Source: Coptis chinensis (lineage: Eukaryota; Streptophyta; Magnoliopsida; Ranunculales; Ranunculaceae). Taken from it: a stretch of 64,000 nt of DNA. Under the pieces are notes generated by a model. The model saw only the letters and a program-made list of their open reading frames with translations, had not been told where the DNA came from and did no database searches. The stretch covers positions 63,601,501-63,665,500 of the forward strand of contig CM027381.1 in NCBI GenBank assembly GCA_015680905.1. Reading direction: 5' to 3'. The position numbers were made by a program, and so were the translations under genes. This document shows positions 11,241 to 23,178 of the stretch, piece after piece; the first letter of the stretch is position 1, and every line of letters begins with the position of its first letter.

Positions 11241-12605
11241 TCGGACTTAACGTAATAACCGGAATACATCCATAAAACCCTCCCTTACCTCATCATCTTT
11301 TTAATTTTCATTTTACATTTACAATACTAACTCTTTACCGTAATTTTTTTTTCTACTAACAAATAACCGTGGAGCCAAGTTTGTTTATTTTCATTAGCAC
11401 GCCTAAGTACTCCGTAGGGAATTTGAAGTACTAAATGGACAAAAGAGTCTCCGGACGAGACGAATTAGTAAGCAAGTTTAAACTAACCCGAGTATCAACA
11501 CTCCGGTTTTCAGTGCTGAGCCACTTTCCTTTTCAAGACTTTTTTGGGCTCTTTGGTCCTGTTTTTCTAGTAAGCATAAGCTTGGGAGTAGTCGACCGCT
11601 ATACGAGGAATCGCGGGGCCGTGTTTCAAACTCTTAAACTCCTCAAACTTTGTCGAGGATATTATTTGCTATAACCTGTTTTACCTTGTATATTTGTATG
11701 TTGGCATGAGAACTCGTGCATGTGTAAAGGTGGTTCGTCATCACATATTCACGTAACACAATTAATATGATTCAATATATTTTGATATATGCGTGGCGTC
11801 AAACCACCGCTTAGAATATTTTTGTATGTGTATGTTACATCAATTCACGTCGCTGGTATTCAATTGCATGAGTTCGTTCTCGACATTCCCCTAGCTCACG
11901 ATAACTTACACATAGTTGCACGATAGGTAATATAGATTTGCATGGGTAGACTTTCTCACAGTAACTAGTATATGTTAGTTAGTTTCTATTTTAGCATCTA
12001 TCGTTTTTAATTGCATATTTCGTAATCACGTCTCCATAATACACTAATTACGTAAATTAAAATAATAAATAAATAAATAAATAAAATAAAAATAAATAAA
12101 ATAAAATAAAATAAATAAAAATCATAGTAATTAAAAATTTCATCTAAATCATCTTAATAACACCCCGCATAATACACCATCATAAATCATCATCCTATTC
12201 CATCAGTGCCTAGGAAACTTGAGAAAAAAAATTGAGGTTGCCTAATTAAGGAACGTGCTAGCACAAACAACCTCCCTCAATTCTCTCAGGTAACCTGGCT
12301 GCTGGAATATTCACACGTTATCCTAGCTTCCCCGCCGAAAGTTAGCAACAAATTTCGTGAAGACGCGCTTCAACTCCCTCCTTCCTAACTTCTAAAAAAC
12401 TCCAGGTCATTATTCGCTCCTTATGAGCACTAAATTAAAATTCATATTTGTATGAGACTACGGTCCGGGTAAACATAAGGAATTAGAACTTACATATCAT
12501 CGCCGAAAATACAAGAAACAACTGCTTATGTTATCTCCTAGGCATAGTTCCTCCTCCGTAAATCAACCTCGTCAAACATCTCCATTTCCATTATCTCCTT
12601 TAATT
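11241..12605 (+). other. Leader of element 3
   Basis: It is 1.4 kb without a convincing gene. It holds an AAAT/AAAAT-type simple repeat at about 12055-12125 and, near 12450, a weak version of the conserved leader block (GAGACTACGGTCCGG). The 79-aa frame at 11435-11674 has no support. Confidence 0.5.
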
Positions 12606-13712
12606 ATGGTCAAGAAAATCTCACAAATCGAAAAACCCCTTTCGGTTTCTATATTGCCTTTACAGAAGGACACGCTTCCTCGCATTAAACTCGATCGATC
12701 GTAGGTGATTTTCAGATTCGCCAAATATTTTCGGTTTGTTACCTGTTTACCATGGTTTAGACCATGAAAAACCGTACAATCATCTTCGTCGGATGCAACA
12801 AGTAGTCACCACTTTTCGCCATCCGACCGTTACCAACGAACAAGTCTTGCTTAGGTTGTTTCCCTTCACCTTAGCTGATAAAGCTTCAGTTTGGATCGCC
12901 GGACAAGCGCCGCAATCCATTGACACATGGGCCAAACTTGTTCAAGCATTCATGATAAAGTTCTATACTCAGAAGAAAACTACAGAAATGCTTCAAAAGA
13001 TTCAATTCTTTCGCCAGCACCCCCAGGAATCCTTGTCGGAAGCGTGGAGCAGATTTACCAATCTACTTCTCGAATGTCCCCATCATCAACTCGACACCAC
13101 TGTATTAGTCTGTTCATTCTTTAATGGTCTCTCTGACTATCAAAAGGAAACATTAGATATCATGAACGGCGGTTGTTTCATGGACAAGGGCGCTACTGAA
13201 GCATACACTTTTCTTGAGAAACAGGCCTCAATGGCACCCATTGGGGAAACACTGATTCTTCTAGGTCTTCTAAAGACACTCCTACCAAAGTTACGTCTAT
13301 GTTCGAGGTCAAACCCGATCCGGAATTAAAAACTCTAATCGAGTCCCTAAACAAAAAGGTTGATGCTCTTTCGGTACAAGTAAATGAACAAAAACCCAAA
13401 CAGGTCATGGCTGCCAACGCTTCCCCATGCCCTTTTTGTTTAAGTCCTGAGCACGCCGATTCTTATTGTCCTTTGGTATACGAGTGTCCTCCCCAACCTT
13501 CTGAAGAGGCTTGTGCTTTCAACATCCCTAATGCACCTTGGCGACAACATCCGAATTTAGCTTTGGCACCCCCTGTCCAACAACAAGCTCCTTTAGGTGG
13601 CAACAACGTTCCTGTACGACCACCTGCGAACTACAATTCCTATCGTCAAGGAAATCCTCCACAATTTCAGCAAGGGCAAAGTAATTTTCCCAACAACGCA
13701 AATATAGGGTAA
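12606..13712 (+). pseudogene. gag: gag of element 3 (frameshifted)
   Basis: A possible ATG lies at 12606, but a stop and frame change intervene before the core. The core (12736-13250) has YHGLDHEKPYNHLRR and FTLADKAS; frame then shifts near 13240. The 3' part (13299-13712) has the CPFC...H...C zinc knuckle (CX2CX4HX4C) and a Gln/Asn/Pro-rich tail. It is clearly homologous to the other Gags here but more diverged. The following 13713-14450 is the degenerate spacer before protease. Confidence 0.85.
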
Positions 13713-14450
13713 CAAAACAACCGCAACCTTGTTCCCGCTAGTCAAGGATATGGCTACCAAAATCAACCCGAATAATAACCGTGAACTAGTTCCCCTGCCC
13801 TTTAGTCAATCCACGGCCGATAAAACAAATTGAAACTTTCCTAACATACATGAATCAACAGAATCAAATCCTAGCTTCTATCCAACAGCTCTTCACCAAG
13901 TAGCTCGGATAAAGTCAAAAGGCGTGTTCCCCGCCAAGCAGCTCCAAACCCTAATCCTACTAACACCGCTTTGAACTCAACAATGCACCGGGACCTAGTA
14001 ATCCAAGCCGGGTGAGGTAAATGCCATTACCACTCTTCGTTCTGGCCGAACCATCGACAATAATATACATATGCCAGACGAGGAATCAACGGAAGCCACG
14101 ACTAACGCCCTTCCAACTCCTACCTCGCAACCTATAACGGACGAAGTTGTACCATCAAAATCTACGCCTACGTCCCTAGGAAAAGATACCATTGATCCTT
14201 GTACGCGATTCCGTCCAAAAGCTCCGTTCCCTGCCCGTTTGGTAAAGAACAAACATGACGAACATTTTGATGAGATCCGTGAAACCTTCAAAAATTTGAC
14301 CATAAACTTACCTTTCCTAGATCTTGCTAAAGCATTTTCCTAAGCATGCCAAGTTTTTGAAAGACATGTGCACCACCAAACGACGCATGCAATGTACCTC
14401 AACAAGCGTTCCTCACTGAGCAGTTTCCCTCGATTACCACTACCAATGGT

Positions 14451-14714
14451 GTGGTAAAGTACAAGGACCCAGGTCGACCAACTGTACCATGCACGTTGGG
14501 CGACAAATATACCGCTACTGCGCTTTTAGACCTAAGTGCCAGTGTTAACCTACTTCCCTACTACTTATTTAAGCAGTTAGGTCTTCATGAATTGAAACTT
14601 ACCAATATGACTCTGCAACTCGTGGATCGCTCCATCAAGTACCCAAAAAGCATAGTAGAGAACGTTATAGTAAAGGTCCAAGATTTTACTACCCAGTTGA
14701 TTTTGTCATTCTAG
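14451..14714 (+). pseudogene. Protease of element 3
   Basis: The frame contains LLDLSASVNLLP with the putative catalytic Asp near 14529. The Gly of the retropepsin Asp-Leu-Gly motif found in elements 1 and 4 is Ser here, which is expected to damage the active site. A frameshift near 14690 cuts off the FVIL segment, which continues in another frame. Confidence 0.75.
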
Positions 14715-14844
14715 ATAATCGAAGTAGCCCGTGACTCCATCCCTATCATCTTGGGACGCCCTTTCCTTGCAACTGCCAACGCCTTATAAATTGTCGGACG
14801 GTTCAATGACATTGTCTTTTCGGAACCTTTTCGTTTAACTCAAC

Positions 14845-16110
14845 GTGTTCAAATTAATGAAACAGTTTCCCGATCCTATAATGGAGGGCGAGATTAGCTT
14901 GGTTGATAGTCTGGAACATGATTATTTCGCAAACTCTTTTCCCCCAGACGAGATACACCAATTTCTTTCTTTTGATAATCCGGAGTTTGACGATGACTCG
15001 TACATAAGGGATGTCCATGCATTATTAGAGTCAGTACCACTATTTGACCCTAATGCTTCGGTGCAAACTAATTCAGAAGAACCGGATTCGCTCTTTTCCA
15101 TTGAAGAGATGATCCCTCACGAATCCTTGATCCCCAATCCTCCAACTCCGGATTTAAAACCTCTACCCCCCCGATTTGAAGACGCATATCCCGATTCGAT
15201 GGTAGTCACCCTATAATAATTTCTGCTCACTTGACTACGCACGGCGAAGAGACACGCTTTGATTCATGCCATTCGTGAACACCGCCCGCCATCGGATGGT
15301 CCTTAGATGATATCAAGGGAATAGACCCTAGCATATGCACGCATCGTATACATCTTGATGACGGTATAAAGACATCACGAGAACCACAACGCCGCCTTAA
15401 TCCCACCATGAAGGAAGTAGTGAGAGAGGAAGTTCTACGTTTACTTGATGCGGTATCATATACCCTATCTCGGATAGTGACTGGTTAGTCCCGTCCACGT
15501 TGTTCCCAAAAAGTCCGGCATTCAAGTTGTGCAAAATGAAAATGGTGAATGCATCTCCACTCGCATTCCTTTGAAATGGAGAATTTGCATTGACTATCGC
15601 AAACTTAATGCCAGAACCCGTAAAGATCACTTTCCTCTCCCATTCATTGACCAGATGCTAGAACGCGTTTAGCGGTCATGCTTACTACTTGTTTTCTTGA
15701 TGGCTATTCCGGATACTTCCAAATTGTCATCGATCCCGCCGATCAAGAAAAGACAACTTTCACGTGTCCCTTTGGAACCTTTGCATACAAACGAATGCCT
15801 TTTGGTCTTTGTAATGCCCCAGGCACTTTCCAATGCTGCATGCTTCACATTTTTAGTGATATGGTGGAACGTTATATGGAAGTCTTCATGGACGACTTTT
15901 CCATTTACGGAAATTCCTTTAACGACTGTTTATCCAACCTTTCCAAAGTTTTAACGCGTGAGAAGAGAAAAATCTGGTACTCAATTGGGAGAAGTGTCAT
16001 TTCATGGTTACCAAAGGACTTGTTCTAGGTCATATTGTTTCAAAAGACGGGATAGAGGTTGATAAGGCTAAAATTGTTAAAATTTCTTCGCTACCTTTCC
16101 CACGCATTAA
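14845..16110 (+). pseudogene. pol: Reverse transcriptase of element 3
   Basis: RT copies element RNA into cDNA. The connector 14845-15216 (DYF, FLSFD, KPLPP) is open. The RT palm is spread over frames at 15240-15670 and 15678-16028. Visible blocks are FLDGYSGYFQI, the KTTFTCPFGTFAY region, RMPFGLCNAP and the catalytic FMDD, whose two Asp codons lie at 15891-15896. Met precedes DD, as is common in gypsy-type RT. Stops and small indels break it into at least three frames. Confidence 0.9.
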
Positions 16111-16752
16111 GTGATATCCGTGCCTTTTAGGCCACTGGGTTTACAGAGATTCATTCAGGATTTTTCTAAAGTTGCTCGACCCTTAACCAATCTCCTGCTT
16201 AAGGATGCAGTATTCGACTTCAATTTCAATTGCAAACAAGCTTTTGATACTCTAAAAACTGCCCTGACTACCGCTCCTATTATTCAACCCCCTGATTGGT
16301 CTCAACCATTCAAACTAATGTGTGACGCTAGCGACTTTGCTATTGGTACCGTGCTAGGCCAACGACGTGACGACAAACCCATTGTCATTTACTACGCTAG
16401 TAAAACTCTTAACGACGCTCAACGTAATTATACCACAACTGAGAAAGAGTTCCTAGCTGTTGTCTATGCTTTGGATAAGTTTCGCCCCTACCTAGTTGGA
16501 ACATCGACCATCGTATATACTGACCATGCAGCAATTCGGTACTTACTCGCGAAAAAGGACACAAAACAACGATTGTTCCCCTGGATCCTTCTCTTACAAG
16601 AATTCACCCTGGAAATCAAAGACAAGAAAGGAACCGAAAATGTCGTAGCCGACCATTTATCAAGACTGGTTGGTGACATCGATAGTGATTCTGAAGCTAT
16701 CGGTGATTCCTTCCCAGACGAATACTTGTACTCTATTTTCTCATCTCCATAG
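16111..16752 (+). pseudogene. pol: RNase H of element 3
   Basis: An open stretch of 213 codons continues from the RT thumb ([15 protein letters not shown]). All four acidic positions of the gypsy-type RNase H can be seen in order: CDASD, TEKEFLA, YTDHAA and VVADHLSRL. RNase H removes the RNA template strand during cDNA synthesis. It is the best preserved pol domain of this element but is isolated by stops on both sides. Confidence 0.88.
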
Positions 16753-16854
16753 TGCGTGCGGATATCGTTAACTACCTAGTTAATTGAGGAAGTCCCTCCT
16801 TTTGGTCACGCCCCGATCATAAAAGTTCTTATCCATCAGTAAAATATTATTTCG

Positions 16855-18039
16855 ATGAACCCTACCTCTTTAAGTATTGTTCTGACCAACTCATTCATCG
16901 CTGCATTCCCGACTGGGAACACACCGACGTATTATCCTTTTGCCATGAACAATCTTGCGGAGGTCATTTCAGTGGAAAGAAAATGGCGGCCAAGGTGTTA
17001 CAATGTGGTTTTTACTGGCCTACCCTTTTTCGCGATGCACACGAAGATTGCGTAGCTTGCATTCGTTGTCAACACCTAGGTCGAATTACCAAACGAAATA
17101 TGATGCCCCTAAATCCTATATTGATTGTGGAAATTTTTGATGTTTGGGGCATTGATTTTATGGGACCCTTCCCTATTTCTCAAGGTTTTCTATACATTTT
17201 AGTCGCTGTAGACTATGTGTCTAAATTGATTGAGGCACTCGCATGTCGCTCAAATGACCATAAGACTGTCGTGAAATTTGTAAAAGAAAACATTTTCTCT
17301 CGTTTTGGTGTTCCCAAAGCTATCATCGATGATGGGGTACACATTTTGTAACAAAATTTTTAGGTTTTTAATGAAGAAATATGGAGTTACTCACAAGGTT
17401 GCTACTCCATACCACCCACAAACGAGTGCCCAAGTGGAAGTCTCCAACAGAGAGATAAAGTCTATTCTGGAAAAAACTGTCAACCCATCAAGAAAGAACT
17501 GGTCTCTCCGCTTATCGGATGCCTTGTGGGCATACCGAACAGCATTTAAGACACCTATAGGGATGTCTCCTAACCGCATTGTTTTTGGAAAACCTTGTCA
17601 TCTGCCAGTTGAACTTGAGCATCGTGCCGTTTGGGCCATCAAAAGCCTCAATTACAATATCATCGAGGCAGGTGAGTAGCGAAAACTGCAATTAAATGAG
17701 CTGGAGGAGATTCGGAGTGATGCTTATGATCTCTCGAAATCCTACAAAGCTAATATGAAAAGAGTGCACGACAAGCACATTTTGCGTAAGGATTTCAAAA
17801 TTGGCCAAAAAGTTTTATCAGATAACTCCAGATTACACATCTTTCCTGGTAAATTGAAAACACGATGGTCTGGTCCTTTCATTGTGTCAGCTGTGAAACA
17901 TTATGGGGCAATCTCTTTGCTTAATCCAAAAGATAACAGCGAATTTCAAGTCAATGGACAACGCCTAAAACCTTACCACGAATTACGCTCACCAGATGTT
18001 GAACAGACTCTTCTTCAAAATCCAGTATACACTGACTAG
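16855..18039 (+). pseudogene. pol: Integrase of element 3
   Basis: The N-terminal HHCC zinc module is visible across frames at about 16940-17065 (CHEQ...GGHF, then CVACIRC). The core has D in WGIDFMGPFP, the second Asp in IIDDG and the Glu in VEVSNREIK, with a frameshift near 17340. The C-terminal part 17755-18039 contains RWSGPF, the GPY/F-like signature of gypsy integrases. At least two frameshifts are present. Integrase inserts cDNA and makes the 5-bp duplication. Confidence 0.88.
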
Positions 18040-19419
18040 ATGTTTCGTTTGGCGTACTCGATCCTGTTTCTATAGAGGGTACGCCATTTTGGTAGCCGGG
18101 CCATCTTCTATTTTATGATCTCCAAAGTTCTTTGAAGTGTGTGGTTGCAAGCGCCGAAACCTTAGTCCACGAAAACTCTTTTGCAGAACTGAGTATAAAT
18201 GTCTTCGAACACGAAAGCAAACGTGCTTTTCGGTAAACGATGGGTACCTAAAATTTCACCTCCTTCCTTCTCTTCCCTTTTCTACTCTCTACCTCGCGAA
18301 CTTCAGCTAATCATTTGGTGTAAGTCTTACTCATCACGAATAGGAAATGTTCAGTAGTTCTTTTGCTCGTAAACGACGCGGCGCTTGAAGGATGGGCTGG
18401 TGTATGCATTGCCAAACACCCTTCTGTCTAGGGCCCGACTTCCTATCCGATACTAGCCAGCTTGAAGGTATACTTTTGTCTAACACCACCGCGCAAGATA
18501 ATCTTCGCCGCCGCGCCGTTTCTCCCATTGTTGGGATTCGCCTCTTGAGGATCCGACGCGTTAAAAGACTCACCTTATAAATATGATTATTTTGTTAATT
18601 TTTCTCTTTGCATTAAGTTTTGCACAAGGGATTCGTGGTCAAACCTCAGATGTTGCATACTTGGAACACAAACGGGCAATGGATTCCACCGCACCAACCC
18701 TAGAATTGGTTACTTTGAGTCCCTTTGGGGCGGTTTGAGGATAGCCATATGTAAAAGGGCAATTTTATTAGACCGTAGCCAAGCGACGGTCCAGATGGTA
18801 CATCCCCGCCCCTAACCCCATAATACATAGAGGTGAAGCCACAGTCTGGCTGGATTGGGTTCGCTCCAGAGCCGACATGACAATTGTCTATGATTTAAGA
18901 TGGTGACTCCCCTGGACATCCAGTGTTTTTCACGTATATCTCCCTTGTATGTAAATAAAACCCTTACACTTTCCTTCTCTTAAAAAAAAAAAAAAAAATT
19001 GTGACTTTCAAGAATGACTCATACAATTGGATAGAATTTTTCGTGCCGATCGTTTCGATATCTCATTCGTCCAATTCGGAGTCCAAACGAGTCGTGGGTA
19101 CGCATTTAGATTTTTAGGTTTAAATCAGGCTTTAGGCTTGATTTGGGCTTCGAGAAAATTTTTGGCCCAACCCAAATATCGATTTCTCGGTCCATTTAAA
19201 CCCAAAATACCCGATCACACGCGTCATAAATCCACGTTTCGTCTTCCTAAAAAACCGGATCTTGCCCCCTCTCGAATCAGTCTCGCACGAGACAGGCCCA
19301 CACTAAAACCAAGTCTCGCGCGAGACCCTCACAGCTCCGATCAAAATTTCCTTCCGTCAGATCATCCCAATTCTCCCCCTCATCAATAATCAATAGCCAT
19401 CCTCCCTCTTAGATCAGCA
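18040..19419 (+). other. Post-pol region of element 3
   Basis: No gene was recognised. It includes an A tract at about 18984-19000 and, before ORF-A, a segment with GTCTCGCGCGAGAC-type GC-rich palindromes near 19285-19325. The 120-aa frame at 19027-19389 shows no family motif. Confidence 0.4.
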
Positions 19420-20568
19420 ATGGCTGGAAACAGATGGATTTGTGTGGAAATTTTTTTTGGGAATTTGTTTGAAAACGGGATGTTTGCTCCATTCTTTGAT
19501 CACGAAATTCAGTCTAGAGGATGGGAGAGTTTGTTATATGCCAATGGAGGGCTTTATTCTAAGGATTTGGTGATGAAATTCTATGACAATGGAAGCTTTA
19601 ATGGCGACCATTTTTGGGTCACCGTCGAGGGTGTGCGACACGAAGTCACACCGGTGTTGCTCTCCGGGATCACGGGCATTCCACTGGTCGACCACGTACT
19701 GACTCAGCAGCAGTCCGTGTACCCACGGACTTACGACCTAATGCTCGACACGCTTATCGAGGGAGAGTACAACATCGACGGGAAATGCGCGGCAGATCGT
19801 ATTTCGGTCGCGACGGAACCAGCTAGCAAGAACTCAATGGCTGGGACCAACGTCATTGGCACCTTGAAGCCTTCGTGACATCAACAAGACCTTCCTCCAC
19901 CTTCTTTGATCCTCCCAGAGCGAAAAGGGTAACTTCGCATCGTTACCTTTCTCTTTGATATTATCACACATGCCACTCTTAGGTCAGCCCCCCTTGCCGT
20001 TCTAGTAACGCAAGTCATGATTAATCTAGGCTTTCTGTCTGCCACCCCTCTACTCCCTATACCACAATATGAGAATATGCTGATGTTTAAGAAATGCATA
20101 CAAGACCCTTGGGAACCCACATCACCTAGGGCTGCCGAGCACGCTAGCGTAGGATCCTCTCACCTACCATACTTTGATGAGACTGCCATGAGTAAGATCA
20201 CCCAACCCATAGAGGCCCTACGTGCAGTGAACGTCAGGTATCGATGAGTCGTACCTTGGGCTAGTTAAGGACAGATATGACCACTCGCCACGAGTCGATG
20301 ACAGACAGCATAGGTGAATTCCAGCAGGAAATGAGAGCCTCCATGACTGCATTTTAGGACAATATGCTTACTCGCCAGAACCAGTTTCTGCGAATGTTCA
20401 TGGCGAGCCAAAGATCGGGCTTTCGTGCTCGTGATGGATACTCTTGGTGATATCCAGAGCAGTTAGCCTCCACGGAGCTCAGACGCACGACGTCGCAGGA
20501 CTCCCCGTTCTTCTTCTGCGGCCCGAGGATTCTCTGCCACGAAGACCGTGAGGATCATCAGTAGCTAG
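19420..20568 (+). pseudogene. ORF-A of element 3 (Athila env-position protein)
   Basis: The ATG at 19420 opens a 152-codon frame whose layout matches ORF-A of elements 1 and 2: a Phe/Trp-rich start, LLY...DLVMKFYDN, a VRHEVTPVLL helix, then IEGEYN. The frame shifts near 19870; the remainder continues in other registers to an Arg-rich end with TAG at 20566-20568. Athila-group elements usually carry a protein of unknown role in this position, sometimes called env-like. I see no signal peptide or clear membrane segment, so an envelope role is not supported here. Confidence 0.65.
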
Positions 20569-20825
20569 ATTTATTTTTTTCCGGTTTTGTATAATATTAT
20601 ATCAGACATTTTATTTACGTGTTTTCACTTTCTAGCTTAATAGTAGATGGTTCCTACATAGTTTTATATTAGCTACATCTAATATTATAGTATATAGGTA
20701 GGAACATATATTGGTAATAATAAATTATATACATATATATATATAAATATATTTCACATGTCATACTTAAACAACAAATTTTAACGTAACTAACACGTTC
20801 AGAAACCGATAATGAAAATGCATAA

Positions 20826-20945
20826 AAAAACGGTCTAAAAAACGGTCATGAACCACAACTAAAAAACGGTCAGAAAACGGTCATGACCACATCTAGAAAA
20901 TGGTCAGAAAACGGTCAGAAAACGGCAATTTTCTTTCTATAAATA
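20826..20945 (+). promoter_or_regulatory. AACGG repeat array and TATA box upstream of a small ORF
   Basis: Six AACGG cores, most reading AAACGGTCA, and one AATGG variant lie between 20826 and 20926, followed by TATAAATA at 20938-20945. AACGG is the core of plant MSA elements bound by three-repeat MYB factors in G2/M genes. An ATG follows about 100 bp downstream. Confidence 0.5.
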
Positions 20946-21041
20946 AGTTCAACTCTTCCTCCATATTTACTCATTTCATATTCTTCCCTCTACACTTCTT
21001 ATTCTAAAAAACGTTTTTTGATCACTCCAAGTTCAAGATTC

Positions 21042-21161
21042 ATGGATGCCCTAGAAAAGTTTGAGCAGCAGCAGCTTGAATATGCTACTCAAGTTTTCAT
21101 GCTCGGTTGTTTTGTTATACTCATGTTGTTAATGTGGCATATAATTCTATCTAATATTTAG
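21042..21161 (+). CDS. 39-aa putative single-pass membrane peptide in element 3
   Basis: The ATG at 21042 opens 39 codons to a TAG at 21159-21161. The peptide starts with a charged Gln-rich stretch (MDALEKFEQQQLEYATQ) and continues with about 20 hydrophobic residues (FMLGCFVILMLLMW) that could span a membrane. It is the first ATG after the TATA box at 20938. It occupies the place taken by ORF-B in elements 1 and 2. No homologue was recognised. It is short enough to arise by chance, but the promoter context makes it worth listing. Confidence 0.4.
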   Translation: MDALEKFEQQQLEYATQVFMLGCFVILMLLMWHIILSNI

Positions 21162-21631
21162 GTTTGTAGTTAAGTCATCGTGTCATTATGTTGTGTTTCC
21201 ATACCATTGTACGTTCTTACATCCTATTGTGATAGTATATCTACATTTTCCTTGTCCTTCTACTTACGTTAAAAAAAAAAAAAAAAAAAAAAAGGGCACT
21301 CCTTGTCACATGCCCTATTCTTCTCATCCACACTTCATCCACTTTTGCGCATATCTTAGAAGATACACGTGGTCTAACTACCCTGTGACACCTCGAAACG
21401 TATCTTTTACATTTTCGGATGGGTGGCTATTTATACCAAGGATAGACACCTCAAAATATTTAACTTCCCTTTTTCCAAAATAAATTTTCACCACTCCATC
21501 TTTAATGGCCCTCACTTGAAGTTTCGTGCCTGAGCAAAATTTTATGGAAAATTTTCAAAATGGTCTTTTTCATCCTTTATTTTTGCTCAAAGCCTCTCAG
21601 GTATACTCTTTCTTCCTCTTAACACTTTGAG
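21162..21631 (+). other. Region after the small ORF, with A tract
   Basis: An A tract (21271-21293) is followed by a frame (within 21193-21483) with a WSNYPVTPRN...FPK end that I do not recognise. An intron-like end (CTCTCAG) occurs near 21600. Confidence 0.3.
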
Positions 21632-21660
21632 GACACAGTGTCCGACTGTTTGGGGGTGGT
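21632..21660 (+). repeat. Internal PPT-like block in element 3
   Basis: TTGAGGACAC...GTTTGGGGGTGG resembles the true PPT block at 23140-23178. It lies 1.5 kb upstream of the LTR, directly after the region that replaces ORF-B. Confidence 0.6.
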
Positions 21661-23163
21661 GAGAACCTTTTGCAAAAATTAGGCATGCATAGTTGTATAT
21701 AGTTACTTAATGTCTAAATAAACGTATTTAGTGACAAATTCTCGTTTATCTTTATATGATGAAAAATATTTAGAAATCTCACCCTAGCATCAAAATTAGG
21801 ACTTGTTCTTAGAAACTTAATTTAATACGTATGCAATAGTTTTTACATCTTTTCATGAGCATTCACGCACTGACTATCATTAAATGTACACAGCAGTAAG
21901 TTTCTGGGACCCACGGTTAGACAACTAAGTTTCCATATCCTGTAAGAATCTAACCAAAAGCCTCAAAATGTATGATATATGAGTAATGACACAGAGGAGT
22001 AGTTCTTCCGAATAGAGAAGTTCGCACGTCTACTTACTTGATCACTACCCAAATCCTAGGCGAGAATTTAGGCCTTCTTTGGATTGATATAGCCAAAAAT
22101 TCGCACCTGTAAAAATTTTTTTTACCGCTAGTCGCCCCACTGAACCTTTCATTAATCCTTTCTACTTCACAAAAAAATCATTACCCATCTAGTAACCACA
22201 AATAAATAAGCCTACCTAGATGATGAGTATGAGAAATAGGATGAAGTGCAGAAAAATGAAGAGAAAAACCTTGTCACAAATCAAAATCGCCACTGCTTCG
22301 GAAGAAAAGAAAAGAAAATAGAAATATGTTTCCAAAAATCAAAAGAAATATCAAGGTTAGAATTCCCCCCAAAGATCAAAATCAAAAGGGAATACAAAAA
22401 TCCAAGTATGGAAACCATGTTAGAAGCAGGAAAGAAAAAAGGATTTCTCTAGTATAAATATCTCGAAGACCTTATTCTCTCATACTTATCATTTTTTTTG
22501 AACTTTCCATTCCATTTTCTTCTACACTACCACCTAAGCCCCATAACACCTAATAAAGACCTCTAGCTCAATTAGGAATAGGATAGTGTGATAATAAGTA
22601 GTAGTTGTGACTTCTCGACCTCGGCTCCTCTGACTGTCATTAAGTATGTGAGGAAACGTGTGCCCACTGCACACTGGAGATAGCAAAGCTTGAGTGGAAA
22701 AATAAGAGAGAAATTGTGTTTCGACACATACCTGTGAGAACCTACTTAAGGACGCTATCCAAGGGATCCAGAAACGGCCCTGCTCGTACATTTCATTATT
22801 AGATCACTGCATGCATGCTCATACGTAGATGTTTCGATTATTGTATGTATATTAACTTGAATTTCAAAGAATAAAATCCTTGTTTCCCCTAAATAGTGAG
22901 ATGTCTAGATACACGAGATTAATTAAGGAAACAAGCCTTTGTTACTTGAAGTCGTTATAGTATAAATGAAGTTTGTGAGTATCTTCTCTGGAAAACTCTC
23001 ACGAGGCTATAACTCGTCCACTAGGGAATTCCTAGTGGTTCAAGGCCTTGTTGCATACGGTCAATGCAACCGCACTCTGCGAAATGAGATTTAGCTTAGG
23101 ACAACACATTTTTGATCACTTATCGTTTTAATGTCCTTATTTGCTTGAGGACAAGCAAAGTGC
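21661..23163 (+). other. 3' untranslated region of element 3
   Basis: No gene is present. Blocks are shared with elements 1, 2 and 5, including CACCTAATAAAGACCTC and, at 23018-23038, a hairpin with arms CCACTAGG and CCTAGTGG around GAATT. Confidence 0.6.
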
Positions 23164-23178
23164 TGTTTGGGGGTGGTG
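23164..23178 (+). other. Polypurine tract of element 3
   Basis: GTTTGGGGGTGGTG directly precedes the 3' LTR at 23179. A PPT primes plus-strand DNA synthesis. Confidence 0.75.

Noticed and set aside
19285..19325. GTCTCGCGCGAGAC palindromes before ORF-A of element 3 considered as a transposon end or origin
   Set aside because: Only short palindromes are seen, without TSDs or partner ends; probably part of the element's own leader.
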